A program made the position numbers and the translations under genes. DNA of 64,000 nt from Leptoclinus maculatus. Lineage: Eukaryota > Chordata > Actinopteri > Perciformes > Stichaeidae. The DNA lies in contig JAVDOI010000016.1 in NCBI GenBank assembly GCA_032191485.1, positions 13,691,736 through 13,755,735 of the forward strand. The letters are read 5' to 3'. The first letter of the stretch is position 1. Every line of letters begins with the position of its first letter. Below the pieces are notes generated by a model. That model made no database searches. It was not told the origin of the DNA and saw only the letters and a program-made list of their open reading frames with translations. This document shows positions 48,019-62,314 of this stretch, piece after piece.

Positions 48019-50024
48019 GAGAGCAATGTCAAACTTAAAACATAATATTAAGCAAAGTCCTACAAATACCCTCACATATGTTCAAATTAAACCCGTTAAT
48101 GACACATGTAATCTTTATAGTGGAATATTCGTACATATATTAATTCATGTCTTGACATCGCAGAGCACCTCATTGCTCACAGGCCTGAGGCGATCCTTCA
48201 CAACACTATTAACACAACATGAGACACTTACAGTGTATGCAAGTGCATGCATTAGTGTACTAATGCACACTGGACACGATGTAGTTTTAATATGCATGCA
48301 GCACAGCAAGATATTTCGACTGACATTCAACAACCCTGTGCACGTGTGCCAACTTTGAAGAGGCCCCATCATTTTCTGGTTGAGATGAAACAGTTTATCT
48401 GCAGACTCCACAGGGCCCGGTGTCACAGCGGAGCACTGGCAGGATTTGGGCCAGCAGCTGCATATTATGGATTTATCCGGTCCCATTTCTGGATTTATCA
48501 GCCTCGCGTTAATACAGCCTCTTCCTTACTGGCAATCAGGCCTGTTGGTATGGTAAAGACCCGCATGGCTCCTCAGGGCCTTCACAGTCCACTACCCCCA
48601 GCTAGGTACCCGCCAGGCAGCCAGACAGTTCCTCTCACTATATCCAAAATAACATGGCTGAGATTCCCCCACACGGAGGAGCCAGGACGGCATTAAATTG
48701 GAGATTCTCAGCTACTGAAGTGTGGTTTCTGAATCAACTTACTTACATATCACTGCTTTCTCTTTGCAGAAAATAGAAAATGAGGGCCTTGCCCTCGACA
48801 GCCAGGCCACGGTACATAGACTCAGAATTAGACTCCCATAGAGCTTAAGTGCAGAACATTGCATTAAGGAAGAGTGCATTGTCTTTTTTTTTAAATACTA
48901 AATGTATTTTAACTTCTCTTACTTCCTTAGCAAAATGCACTTAACCGGCACTTAAGAGAATCCATTCCTGCCAGCGTCTATTTGATCACAGCGGCGGAAG
49001 TGTTGAGGTGATGTGTGAAGTGAGCCCCGGCTCCAGAAGTACTCCGTTTATGTCACAGAGACTCATCTCCCTCGAGCGCCAACTGCAATCAGGCTGGAGC
49101 AACTCAATCATAAGTCCAGAGGAGATATATCATTCATGTTACCATGGTGAAAAAATAAAAAAAACAAAAGGCATGTCGCTCTCTGCTCGGTGAGCATTGG
49201 AGGCTGTTCATCTAAACGGTTGTACTTCGACAGCTTGTGTGTACATTTATGTTTTGTAGAACATTAATGGGAGACTCTGTGACCTACTAATACACATGAC
49301 AATTCTAAAGTCTGTAACAGAGACTATATACTAAATTATAAAAGGATGTAGTGGTGAATATGGTCCGGTTTTACTGCAACACTATCAGACAGACATTCCT
49401 TTTGCCTAAACACACAGCACTGAATCAAGTGCAACAGAGTCTAAATGAAGACACGTCAGCTCAGTCCACTGAAGTAGGCGATGAAAGCGCCTACAAAGAT
49501 AAGCCAATCCTCCTTAGATGAGCGATGAGCTCATAAATAATCATACCTGTATTAACATTAATAGCAAGTTGTAACGGTTTGATCATAATGGGAGGTTTTT
49601 ACTTTGAGGAAGGTTATTTATTTCTCGTACTTTGTACGATTTTAAGAGTAGAAAACTGCAACAGAAACTGCAGTTCTACAAACTGGTTTTTGAATGCAAG
49701 TTAGGGCGATTATTTCCATGACCTATAATCATAGCGCAAAAAAAAAAGAAGAGCGTGGACTGACAGCTGTGCATTGATATCCCACTTGGTTATCTCCCTG
49801 TTAGTGTAAATACTATCGCGCTAACAGCAAACGAGGGTTCTCACATACAGAAATACCTCACAGCTCCTGCCTTTTGAAAAACGTTGGAATTAGCTTAGGC
49901 ACAGAAAAGTCACGGCCTGCAACAATAATAATCGTATATTGCTTTGAGCTTCTTTCTTTTGTAGCGCCTATGGATCACACGACGTTCCCTTCGGTGCATC
50001 TTCAAACAAGCATCTGTTTTGTTT

Positions 50025-50046
50025 CCCCCCCCCCCCCCCCCCCCCC
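50025..50046 (+). repeat. Poly-C run (22)
   Basis: Twenty-two consecutive C residues, the longest homopolymer in the window. Confidence 0.95.
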
Positions 50047-50742
50047 TCACAAACACATTCACACAGAATCCCAACAGATAGTTTCCTGCTCACTGGTATC
50101 TGCAGCCTTTTGTTGAAACAAAAAGAAAAAGACCACATGTTTCAATTGCTTATTCAAGGAGCTTTTAAAAAGGCAGAGCGCCGACACTATGAAGATTATA
50201 CAATCAGATAAGCAGTGTTTTCCTCTTGGCAGTGGCAACTAAATCCGAGCTCGAATAAAACAGCAGAGAAGAGGTAAACATACTATCCTTTTCTTTTTGT
50301 TTGTCTTTTTCCATTTGGTTGCCCAGTATTGAGCACTGTGGTTCTTTAGTGCTCTGCAGTGATGCTCATTTCTTTAGGTCAACTGTATTGATACGACCCA
50401 TCACTGGATCGTAGGAAAAACGAGGCAAGTCTACTATAAATATATTGCTTTCAGCTAAAGAACATATATGGCTTGCATCCGTTTCTGTATCAGAAAGTGT
50501 TCCTCCTACATGCACAGCCGAACGGGACACACAATCAACCAAATCAAACTAAATAATTGACCGTGTTGCCGGCTGAGAGACTGAAATGGTTATCTTGGGG
50601 ATACTTATGGAGGAGAATAGATTGACAATGGTTATATCTCTCTAAATGATATTGCCGTCCTCCTGCTGAACTTTGCAGTACTGCTTAATTGCAGCTGTTA
50701 ATTGGCTTGGCTCCAAGCTTTTTATTTTATTGCTGAACCCCA

Positions 50743-50768
50743 ACACACACACACACACACACACACAC
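50743..50768 (+). repeat. (AC)13 microsatellite
   Basis: Uninterrupted AC dinucleotides. Confidence 0.95.
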
Positions 50769-52668
50769 GCACTGTAGCCATCATGATGTTGGGTTATGTG
50801 CTAAAGCCAAGATTTACACAGGAATTTCTCCCACCGACGTACTGATGAAAAGGACATACATTAACCATTGTGTGGAAAATAATTGGCGAGCATTAGAGGG
50901 ACTTTAGGGTTTCCTGCTGGTATATAAAAACCTCTGTGACAGCCACCGGCTTTCCCACCAGGAAGGTTTTACGTGAGGGTGCCAGCTCCGGCAGATGACG
51001 GGAGGTGTTTTTTCTCAGGAAGGTGCTGTGCAGGACTCCATAGTCCTTCTCAAATAGCAACAACAGTTCCCGTCTCATATTGGAGGTGAGCAGCCCGAGA
51101 ATGTGGCTAATAACAAGATGAAAACCCTGTGGTCCTTGTAGCCGAACCAGGCCAGTTTTACACAACACTGTCAGCTTTAGTGTTCCTGTGTTAGAGCCTC
51201 TACAATAGGAGGTGGGGCGGTGAACAGATAGCTGCTTCACTCTGGCAGCTCCGAAACACCAATCAAACACTAAGTCACGCCAGCACACTAGTTACATTGT
51301 GAGGGCCCTGTCACTTCTGGAGAGCCAATTTATGTGGCTTTTACACATGCTGAAGTAAATGAAGGTTTTTTTTTTTGAGGTACACAACCCAAGACTGTGA
51401 GGCTGACTGAAGAGCGGAATGTTAAAAAGGAGAAGGAAACACAGGGGGAGCAGGTATCCCTCGAAGATTTATTTAACTCACTACTCTTTGTAATTCCTAT
51501 TCCTTACTCACGAATGACCCCACATTACCACTCAATTTTAATGGCCTTGATTTCCTGAAGACTCAGATCCCATTGTAGAATAATATGAACCCACCCTCGC
51601 ACGAGGCTAACACAACTCTCCAGCAGGTAGGAGCCTGGGAATGAAGAAAAAACAGAATCTCGCCCAAAAAAAGCAGCAGATACAAAGAAGGATGAAATGA
51701 AAAGCTCCAGACAGCCTGCAAAGGATTTCTGCATAAAATCAAACAAGAAGGGATCAAATAAACAGGATTTGTTTGTAATTCAGATTGGGAAGCCAAAAAT
51801 GGAGGGAGAGAAACTGGATTAATTCATGTGTTTTGCTGAGAAGAACTCCATGAGGACAAAAGATACTGTGCAAAGTCTTTCTCTCTCTTGAAATGTACAA
51901 GTTACAAACCCACCACTGTACCATTATCCTATATCCAATGTGGCTGAAGAAGCAGTTTGATCCTCAGTGGGGTTTTTTTAATCACCAAGTCATCCAGCAG
52001 TCCCTAAAACTAGGGTCCTGAACGCTGTTGCAGTGGAGACTTAATAAGTTGAGTTCCTACAAAGAAATGAGCTTTGTAAAATCCATCTAAACAATAATGT
52101 CAGAGGGCAGGCGGACCTTTTGTGTAACCACACGCTCTGCACACGTCAACGAAACCTTTTCTTTGTCAATACTACCTATAGTTAGGCTGTTTCTAGCTGG
52201 AGGAGACGGACTTAGCAGTAACCCTGCATCCCAAGGACATCATTTGAAATGCATTGGTTGCCACGGCGCTGTGATATATCCTTTTCCCAGAATTAACCTC
52301 CTCCAGTCTCTCCTGTCACCGGCCAATCAGGGACTATGAGTAGGGACAGGTCCCGAGTCCTCGACAAACAAACAGAGCACTTCTCGCTGCGCTGCGTGTG
52401 TGTTTACCAGCTCAGGGGGCTCGTGGGAAAACATGACAAATTGCTTGAAAGATCTCACAGGTCAGTCAGCCACATGTTTGACAAATACAATCTAATTTAG
52501 TTTAAAAACAAAACAAAAAAAGAAATCTTTTTGGGAAGGGTAAAGAATGGAAATGTCTGTGACCTCTATTAGAGGCAGAGATCTGTATTCCAAGGTTACA
52601 TCAACCGTGAGGCCGTCCAGTCGGCTCCTGTCTCTGTGTCTCTAAATAGTAAATGTGAGTGCATTGTT

Positions 52669-52672
<4 letters not shown>

Positions 52673-52707
<35 letters not shown>
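52673..52707 (+). repeat. (AG)17 microsatellite
   Basis: Uninterrupted AG dinucleotides. Confidence 0.96.
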
Positions 52708-52710
<3 letters not shown>

Positions 52711-53969
52711 GAAGCCACAGATGGCTAAAAGCATACATGATTAAAATGCAATTCAGTTCGGGAGGTGAGATGGATGAATGACCTAAGTGGAATCGGCAGC
52801 TGCACAGGTAGACCGACTGACTAAACTGGTGTACATCAGTGGGTTTCGATTTGTCTCACAGCCTCGTTGCCACTAGTTAAACATCTGGAAAAGAGTTAAG
52901 ATGACGATTCGATCACGGATGCAATTACCGCGCATGGATTTCACATTGTACATGAAGAATTCGGTTACAAACGGAAACCACAAAATATGGACAAACCCCC
53001 GATAAGATTACTGAAAGCCGAGCCGAATGCTTTCAATCTTTTTAATTAAATGCCAAGGCATCTCTTTACAGCGTAATAACCGTCACACTGCTAAATTCAG
53101 ATTTGGCATCTTTGAGCCTTCAATACACTGAAAGAATAGGACACCGTCTGTATTAAAGCACCACATCAAAGAAGAGCGACTTTGTGATCATTAATGGAAG
53201 TTCTAATTACTGAGGAACCACCAGTACAGGAGTGTTCGTCACTTATGAAGCTGGACTAGCCTCCAAAAGCATTTAATTGGCTTATATCTCCTTCTGCTTC
53301 ACAGAAACACAGAAGAAACAACTTCAGACCCATTCACAGGAACATTGTGTGACGAACCCGCACAAGGTTGTCACCCAGCAAAGTCACACGCTTTCATTCA
53401 TCAATTAAATGCGTTTTTTGATAGAAAAATGGATAAAAAAAACAGAGAATCTTAATTAGGCCCAGGTCATTTAGAGATGTGTTGCAAAATGTATGAGGAA
53501 AAGCTTTCAAATGCATTCTTTATGCAACCTTAAATCCCACTACAATTCATTCTATGTTTCTCTGCAAAATCTCCTATGTTCCAAGGCTGCACCAGTAAAG
53601 TCCTAGTAATGGTGTATCCGTCAGCTTGTCTGATGAAATAAACCCTTCATTGGTGTGGCAAACAAGCTTTATGTTTGCCACTACAGGAGCTGCTTGTTCA
53701 ATCTTATTCACGAGTAATACGAGGGAAGCTGATGCCTCCTGCCCAGTGCCGCAGTGGAAGAGAGAGGATGTGGTTTAATCTTCACTTCCATCTTTAATGA
53801 GATCTGATGCAGGAGGAGGAAGCATTGCTAAAACACAATGCAGGCCCAACCGAGCTGCACATAGTAGCACAATCGATGCTGGGTGATAAAGTGATATACA
53901 TCAACCATTAGGACTGTAACAAATTATTTCTTGTGGTTAGCTGTGTCAGTCCCTCAGACAAAGCTGAGA

Positions 53970-53971
53970 AA

Positions 53972-54002
<31 letters not shown>

Positions 54003-54008
54003 CGAGAG
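53970..54008 (+). repeat. Imperfect (GA)n tract
   Basis: GA repeats with GGG, AAA and GCG interruptions. Confidence 0.9.
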
Positions 54009-55716
54009 CACTAACTCATGTAGAACCCGACCAAAGACAGGAGAGGTGGAAACTCAAGAGCAATGCAAGGAGTGCAGGATTAACCTCTCCAGTTACTCTG
54101 GGCTTAAATGAAAAGGATCGGGTCAAATTCGCTGTCCTCTGGTCAGCGTTCCCTGTTGGGTTAGCATGTCTGGTAGGTGTGTGGACTGGAGCCATGTGAA
54201 AGAGGACTGGGAGAAGACGCACACTTGAGTGATAGGATTGGATATGCGGACATGTTATTTATTTATTTTTCTAATCTAAAAAGAGAGAAGAAACATTTGG
54301 GCCACAGTCTGCTATAGCTACAAAGTCTGAGCGTGTCCCTGAAGACTGTGAGGAATGAAAACATACTGGTGTGGCCTGCTCCGGGAGCACCGATACCCTG
54401 TCGATACCCCTTCTTTGCCTTTCCTCCCCCTCCCTGCTCAAAGAGAGGGAGCATTCATTCTTCAATTTGGCCCTAATCAAGTTTAAATCGAGTTAACAGC
54501 TGTACGTCAATCTTTTGGAGAACTCCGGTTGCAGATATGTAATCTCCAGCGATGTCTCCTGGGCATATTTAACTCGTACATAAATACAGGGATTGTCTCC
54601 TGCAAATATATAATGTGTCACTGCTGGCCAGACAGCAGGTATTGGTTACAGCCCGACAGTCTAGACAGGCGGCGTACTACCTTTGAGAAAAATGATACGT
54701 ATTTATGTATTTTCACTTTAAGTTGAGATTTTTGCAACAGAAAGACGGAGGAAATTGATTGATTGAGAGGAATTGATTCCAATAAGGTTTTAAAACAAAC
54801 ACACATCCTCCTCTTTGTGACATGCAGACACATAAGGAGCTAATAGACCGACCCTCTCGTACAGATGTCTCTCAGACGCTAATAGTTGGACTGCTCTGTG
54901 ACGGCCAGTGCTTTCTATGGGAGGCTTATTAAGCAGGAGGCTACATCCAAGCTAGCAGAAAAAAAAACGGGAGGGGCCCGCAGTGTCTCCTGGTCGACTA
55001 ATGTAATCTATGATCTCTCCCATCCCAATTAAAAGACGAAATGGCCTCAGAACAGCTGTAAAGGGAGGCCTCGCAGGAGTGTACTAACCGCTGTTAATGT
55101 CAGAAGTCTCATTTAAAGAGCAGCATCTGTTTAGGCTCCACGCGAGGCCTCGTGCCTCGGAGATACAACCCTGCCCATCTGGAGCGTTGTAGCGCTCCGT
55201 CCTCCACTCACGCAACAGACACACACTCGTATTGTTTCGCTCAAGTCGGGAGACAACTTTGACTTGAAATGTTTATTCAGCTTTGTTTGAGGTGAACGAG
55301 ACTATTTCTTAGGGTTACATTTTATTGATTTGCAGGTTAACAGGTCCTCATTGGAATGTATGCGAGACACTAAGTATCAAACTGAAATTGTGAGAGCTCA
55401 ACTCTAAAACCGCAGGAGGGGCAAAAGGATCAGTAAACATCAATATCTGCTCAACATCAAAACATGAAATCAAAGTGCAGCTATTCAGCAGCAATAATAA
55501 ACATATCTGGATTGAAACAGTGCATTGTCTGAGTCACAGTGAAGGCTGGTTGAATTAGAATATGACAGTGTTTTTGAGAGCTTTGGTTGGTGATGTTTAA
55601 TATAAATTGATTATCAAATATATAAATAATAGGTGCTGACATTGTAAAAATGCTGAAACCACCTAGCGTAGACACACTTTGTGCAGGAATGACCAAAGAG
55701 AAAGCCCAAGTTAATG

Positions 55717-55717
<1 letters not shown>

Positions 55718-55793
<76 letters not shown>

Positions 55794-55864
55794 TGTGTGT
55801 GTGTGTGTGAGAGTCTGTGTGTGTGTGTGTGTGTGTGGTGTGTGTGTGTGCGCGTGTGTGTGTG
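55718..55864 (+). repeat. Compound (TG)n / (TGCG)n tract
   Basis: About 147 bases: a long pure TG run to about 55775, then several TGCG units, then TG runs broken by AGAGTC, GG and CGCG. It is the largest simple repeat in the window. The Val-Cys reading in one frame is an artefact. Confidence 0.98.
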
Positions 55865-56550
55865 ATTCCCAAAGCCATTAAAATGAACTCAGCTACGGAT
55901 GGACTTTATTGTTTAACTTCTCAGAACCGGTAGCCTGTAGCTTCCTTCACATCTCTCTTCTGTCCACTGTTTGCTGTGATTCAAGGAACAGGAAACAGCG
56001 GTGCATGCAGCCAGGAAATGGGCTGCCAAGTGAGAGAACAGGAGGTCCAGTAAGAAACAAAATGACATTTATTTGTTTGGGAAGCCAGCGGAAGGATGTT
56101 CACTTCAGCAAATCTGATCAGACAATTCCATAGTTCAGTGGCCTGCAACAGGAAGTACGCCCATGCATGTCCATCACTCCAGTCAAAACACTGATTGTGT
56201 CATGTCTCCATGAGGTCATTTTCTTTTCCTCTGGTGTTAATATATTAGAAATCTGCTAATATAGAAGACTTTAAGTACGAGTTATATTAATATGCATGTG
56301 CATGCAATACAATGTTTTTTGTCAGCACTTAATATCCGATATTATATTGACTGGCTTTATAGAGTTTATGATCAATACCAATGACAATGCATGCTTTGCA
56401 GACACTATTGGCTTTCTGCAACTCACTTTCCAAGCCTTGCTCTGATTTGGCACAAACACGGCCAACAAATTGTATTTTTCAAATCACTTCGATTCCCCAT
56501 CTACTTCCCCAAAACTCCTCCCCATAAACACTTCCAACCACTATTTGATG

Positions 56551-56574
56551 GTGTGTGTGTGTGTGTGTGTGTGT
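56551..56574 (+). repeat. (GT)12 microsatellite
   Basis: Uninterrupted GT dinucleotides. Confidence 0.95.
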
Positions 56575-59500
56575 TTTTCTCAAAAGATCTTTTAGGTTTT
56601 GAAATACCTTCAACTTTGTGTCATTTCTCCTCAGTCTCTGACTGTACCGGCAAATGAATGGCGCAAAAGTTCTATTACTGGGGAAATAAAAAAGTAGAAC
56701 AAAAATAGGTTTCAACATTAGTAATGTTGTTTACAGTGAACTCCTACCCAACCTATGTAGGCTGTGTACCGTACGTTAAAACGGTAACAGTAGACCATTT
56801 TTGACTCTTTTTAGGTGGCAGGAATGAAGATTTGTCATCCTCAGCATTTATTGTGTTATGGTTTCAGAATGATGAAGACAATTGGAGAACATTTAGATAC
56901 AAAATAGGTTTTTCTTTTTTTCTATTATCAAATATAGTGCTTATAGTTGCTGAGCCCCAAATATTTACAATGTCTGGCCCCGCCCCTGCATCCCAAAACA
57001 CACAATCTCAAACGCATTCTGTTCAAGCCAAAAAAACAAATGACAATATTATTATTGCAGACAATGGATTGTGATATATTATCTGTTCAGTCGACTAGGA
57101 ATTGTTCTCCAATTAGCTAAAATACTATTCTCTAGCTGCAAATCTTTTCTGTGCCAATTGAAGCCAACTTTAAAACTAATGTACATTGAAATCCAGACTA
57201 GTGTATTCTCATGGGTAAGATGGCAGATTCTAATGGGAAATAAAGTTCTTTTATGGGCTATAATTGCCACAATAGGCACAGACATCTACTAAGAACCTGC
57301 AATTCATTAACAATTTATTGTGTGTATTGTTTAGTGTGACCTGAAAATAAATCCTCCATCAGCTCCTTAAATGCGTCTCTTTTGTTCACACTGTGCAGTT
57401 TGAGTTTGCTATACATGCTAAACCTAACTACAAATGGTTTTCTTCACAGGTGCCTGTACTTCACGTAAGTGGGTAAAGATGATTATCAGATGTATGGGCG
57501 TGATTTATCTTGGCTGCACACATGCACCGACTCATCAAAAAACAATAGCAGAAAGCAGCTGGTCAGCGTGCACACTCAGCAGCTCTCAGGTAGCCCAGAT
57601 TAGGGAAGAAATATTGGTAATCAAGTTTAACACGTACACAGACCTGCAATTTCCATATGCTTGGGCCTGATTCATGGCCTATATGTAAAATAGCAAAGTA
57701 CACCAAAATGTAAGCATTTAAAGGAAGGACCCGTCAATGGTGTTGCAACTTGTCCTGGTCACTTGTATACAGTTATGTAATGTCTGTAATGCAGTGTTAC
57801 TAATCCGTGCCATTGTCTGCACCTCATAAGAATCAATACCCACGACACCTCATAGCTTTGAGTATGTGGGCAATGTATTACATGCTGTATTTATGAGACG
57901 CCCTCTGCTCATAATGCCTTGTCTCATTAAAAACTGTGTACAAGCCACCAGCCTCCATGTTTACCTCACTCTGTGGAACATTATCTCCATGTGTCATCAT
58001 TCAAGTCCTACTTGAGTATCTTTGGCAGAATAAGCTCAATTATTTCCTCAGAGATTAATTGCCTCCGATTTTTGACAAAGTGGGGCAACGTTGGAGGTAT
58101 TTTCCTTCTGCTTCTTGCTCCCCTTGTCTGGCTGCAACGGGGTGAATATTTAAAATACTTGCTCAGGGTTGTATTTGAAGACGGCGCTGTGTTTGTGCTT
58201 CAAAGCGTCAAACTCCGGCACATACATCGTTTTCCATCACAAGCACAAAAGTAAGACGGGCCATAGAGGTGCCCGCCTTGAAACTTAAGTACTGAATCAT
58301 ATTATTGGCCTTTATGGGACTCTGTTCTATACGTTTTGGAAATTGGGCCTCAACGGATCCTCAATGCACATTGATTGAAGTGTGGTTGTTTATTTCATGG
58401 CATGTCTTTATTAAAGAAATGCAGAAGGGTGGTTTATTCTGGCAGGAAGAAACCTCGACACCATTCTGAACCAACAGTCCGCGGCAGCTCTCTGTATGCA
58501 GGAGGACATATTTGTAGAACTTTGTACCACTAATAGTGTTGTTGTTAGCAGTATTCCTATATGCAGATGGTTCCATTTAGATGGAAGTGATACCATGGAG
58601 CCAGTGATAAACATATCAGCTCTTGGGTAAACAGTTGGAGTCGCATTGCGTTTCCTATTGCTTCCAGATGAATGGCTTGGATGGATATAGGATGTGAAGT
58701 GGCACAACAATACTATACAAAAACAGTGCACATGTGTTAGTTATGCTTGTGCAAAAGATGTTGGTGAAATGAAAGGCTTAAATGTCATATAGTAGTGCAC
58801 ATAAGCTATTTCACAACCCTTATTTGTTACAATAACACATCAGACTACATTATTAGCTCACCATCTTCCTCTCATGATTAACAGGAACGCAATATAAAAA
58901 TCTCATTTTTCAATCATAACTAGGCTGCATGCTGCATAATTTCCTGCCACGCAGACTTTTTTTTAAATGAAATAACTTCTGCTGTATTCTTTTGATTATT
59001 TGGGTGGCTAACAGCTCTGCAGTCACCCACTCGCATACTTCGTGTCCTTGTTTCTCAAATGATTACATTACATAAATAATGCTTTAGGCCAGATTGTGAA
59101 TTAGTACAGCAGGACGTTTGTTCCACCTCCAATATGAGCGGGCTATTTACGGCTCAGCTCCCAGTAAGCGAACCACCTTCACTGTTTATAAGTCCTATAA
59201 CTTCTGGTGCTCCTAACCACAGTGCTGAAATCAAAGCGATTGGCACCAGCAAAGACTGTTACAGTAAATGCATAAAACTAGCCTCTACACAGAAAACAAA
59301 GACATAATGGTAACCATTAACAAATAAGTAGCTACTTTGTCACATCAAACTAAAACATGTCTCCTCACCGCTCTCAGCTGAACTATTCAGGGTATCACTT
59401 TGCAAAGTGGCTAAATCTGATAACTGAATTCAAGAGGAGTAGCTCTAAACTCTGAGGAGCTATTGTGTCTTCCGTGCGGCACTTTCCATTTCCACTCTCA

Positions 59501-62288
59501 TTCTGATAGCAACATGCTCCCCAGTGACCCCACACCCTTAGTAAAGGAAGAAAAGGTATTCCACAAACACTCTGGTGGAGGAAGTGAATGTGAATGTGCA
59601 GGTTCTGGGTGGCTTAATCTCGCACTAAACAGGCAAGTGTGGAAGGACAGCATGCCTGGCTGCAGCTCTAATCGTCCTGAAAGAACATCTATGTGTTGCT
59701 GTTAAATCCAATTTCTATTTAGCATTAATGCCCTCTGAGAGCTCCGGTCTTTCTGCTGTAGAGAACATCACAGCCATACAGACGAATGCAGAACAGACCA
59801 CGACCGTGTGAAAGAGTGGTTGTTTTTTCTTTCTATCTAAGCATTGCATTCAAATTGTCCATCAGTCTAAATGGTAATCATTTTCATGCAACCTGATACA
59901 ATGCCAGTGATTGTATTTCCCCCAAAATACCTTTTAAAACAAATCCCCTGCGTGAATAGAGACTCGTGTGATAACAGTTCCTATGACCACTGCTCAAGAT
60001 TGAAGCTCTCTTTCTGCATTCATGTCGTCATAACTCAATTTGCTAAAAGCTACAAATAGCATTTAACAAAAAGAAAAAAAATGCAATTTCCTACTGCCTT
60101 TTATTCAGCAAAAGCAACGTAACGTTAGTGTTCATGTTTCCTGCCTGGTGTATTAACTGTGAATAGACCTGACTATGTTCTTTAGTATGCAACATAAAGA
60201 AACAGCTTGGCCAATGGAATTCCTATTACAAAAACGTAGAAGACATATAAAGGTTTTCATTCCTTAATAATGGTGCTGCTACTGTAGATGTAGGCAATTG
60301 TGTGGGACGCATGCATGGGCTGTCTCATCACCATGTTTTATGGGTCTTTGCTCAAGAGGATTAAAAACTCCTTAAGATGCTGGTATTAGAGTTTTACAGT
60401 CCAACAGCCAAGGACTTAATGCTATTGGAAATGGTGACCGTTCCTAAAAAGAGCAACAGGGACTTCATAAGGGGCTAAAGACGGGGCAGGACTGAGCCTC
60501 AGCTAATGATGCTAAGCAAGCGCAAGTGTCCACGGGAATAAAGAGAAGGCCTGATGGCTGACTGAGCGAGAGGGAGACTGGGGAAAGGAGGATTAGGCCG
60601 TTGATTCAGGGAAATTCAACTTTGTGGGCTGAAGTGAAAGGAGTTAGAATAGTCAGCCATGCTTTGTTTTTACAGACAATAGGCTTAGCTACTCTGGGCA
60701 ACAGCTCTCTGCTTCTGATCACACCCCATCACTAATGCACCACCATTGCATACAAGACCGCAATTTACTGATTGCCGTCAATTTCAGTTGCTAAGACGGC
60801 GCCTTGAGTTGTCCGTTTTGCAGAGATGTGTTCTGATGCGATCGGTGTGGGGGGCAGAGTGAGAAAAGAAAGAAATGCATATAGTAAGATAAAGTGAGGA
60901 GGGAAATAAATGAAGGTGGCCGAGGACATTTCGTGTGGGGAATGAAGAGATATTGCACCACATTCCAACCGCTCCGGCTGCTGATTTAAATGAAACGGTC
61001 GGCTTAAACGCTCTTCCTGGAATGGAACCTCATGCAAATCTTCAAGTTGACCTCTGACCTGAAGACAATTCTGGGGCAGTAGGCTACTTAGAGAGCGCTC
61101 CCAGAAATCCTCCCCTGGACTCCAATTAAGGGAGTTTCACATCACTATACACAACCGGCAAAATACTTAAGCTGCTCTGCATGTGCTGCATAGCCTGCTG
61201 GTGCCACGGCAAACACTCCGAAAGATAAAGTATTGCAAAATGAACCTTCTGAAAGTGCTGGTATATGAAACACTTCACTATTACCACGACCAGGGAAAGC
61301 ACAGATAAAAGGAATAGCAACGGTCATAGAAGAAAGGCAGAACATTGTCTATTAAACTACAGAGCATTTCACTTTTTTTAATTTAAGTCAGGGTGCCATT
61401 GTTGGTGGGCGAGGGTTTCCAGAGAGAGAGAGCGTTGTCTTAACTGACCACTTTTCCACACGAGGTGTACCATTTGGCGGGTGCTCTGCATTCTAATAAA
61501 AACAGGGAGGCAGCAGTTACAATAGAATGCAGCCTGTTCTTCACATAATTCCGAAGGCAGAGTGTGAAACATGCTTTATAGTGCATGCACAAGCAGTAAA
61601 GCTGTACTACTACAATGATAAAGTACTGCATGTGCCCCTAATACTACTCAATACAAGCCAGGGCAACTACAAATTAAGGTTGTTGCTTTCTGAGGAATAA
61701 TGTGTGAACCGAGAGTAGAAAAGAAGCTTAGTAGTTGCTACTGTACATAAGGACAAGTCACAGAAAGCTATTATAAGCTGAACACTATTAACAGCACATT
61801 GCCCCTTGTATTCAACTTTGGCACCGACACAATGGCTTTGATTCCAACTGCACTTTACCTTTTTTTCCATTCAATCTGACGACAACTGCACGCTACACGC
61901 CTGATGGAATTACTATCTTTGCCCGTGAAGTATACATTAAAATCCATTTCAACAAGGAATTAGCATATTAGGCCAGCAGGGTCGATGCTGTACCAGGGGT
62001 AGTGGAGTCGCTTATTGCATTTCTCTGTACACCACCTTGTGAAGTAGTCACTTAAATGAACAGAACACATCATTTGAAAGGTCACAGGTGCTTTATCAAT
62101 GTGTAAAGGCTGCTTCCTCTGGAGCTGAGAGAACGTGGTGAGAGGCCCTGCAAACGAGAGGGACCATGTGACAGCAAGAAATGCATCAAGATTTCACTTA
62201 AAGCCCGCCAAAGCACTTATCACCTGTCACTTTGACCGAGCATCTGCTTGCCAATCCTTCTGAGTGCTCAGGTAGGTTGTCTTTTTCT

Positions 62289-62314
62289 CCCCCCCCCCCC
62301 CCCCCCCGCCCCCC
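62289..62314 (+). repeat. Poly-C run interrupted by one G
   Basis: Nineteen C residues, one G, then six C residues. Confidence 0.93.

Larger units (their letters stand above)
42919..50024. other. Gene-poor stretch, no gene recognised
   Basis: About 7.1 kb with CA/GT tracts and overlapping short frames. The frame at 43764-44108 (114 codons) is shadowed by minus-strand frames and shows no motif. The frame at 47846-48358 (170 codons) reads through a (GT)25 tract and is rejected. A heptamer AGGTTTC is repeated three times at about 46313-46334. Confidence 0.5.
50047..55717. other. Gene-poor stretch, no gene recognised
   Basis: Contains a CA tract, two GA tracts and scattered short frames. The frame at 50893-51288 (minus, 131 codons) has no recognisable motif. 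At 50685-50704 an E-box is flanked by homeodomain-type TTAATT words. No transposon ends seen. Confidence 0.5.

Noticed and set aside
47846..48358. 170-codon open frame
   Set aside because: It reads through 50 bases of (GT)n as a Val-Cys run and has no recognisable domain on either side; the length is an artefact of the repeat.
55650..55865. Cysteine/valine-rich small protein
   Set aside because: Entirely a translation of the compound TG/TGCG repeat.
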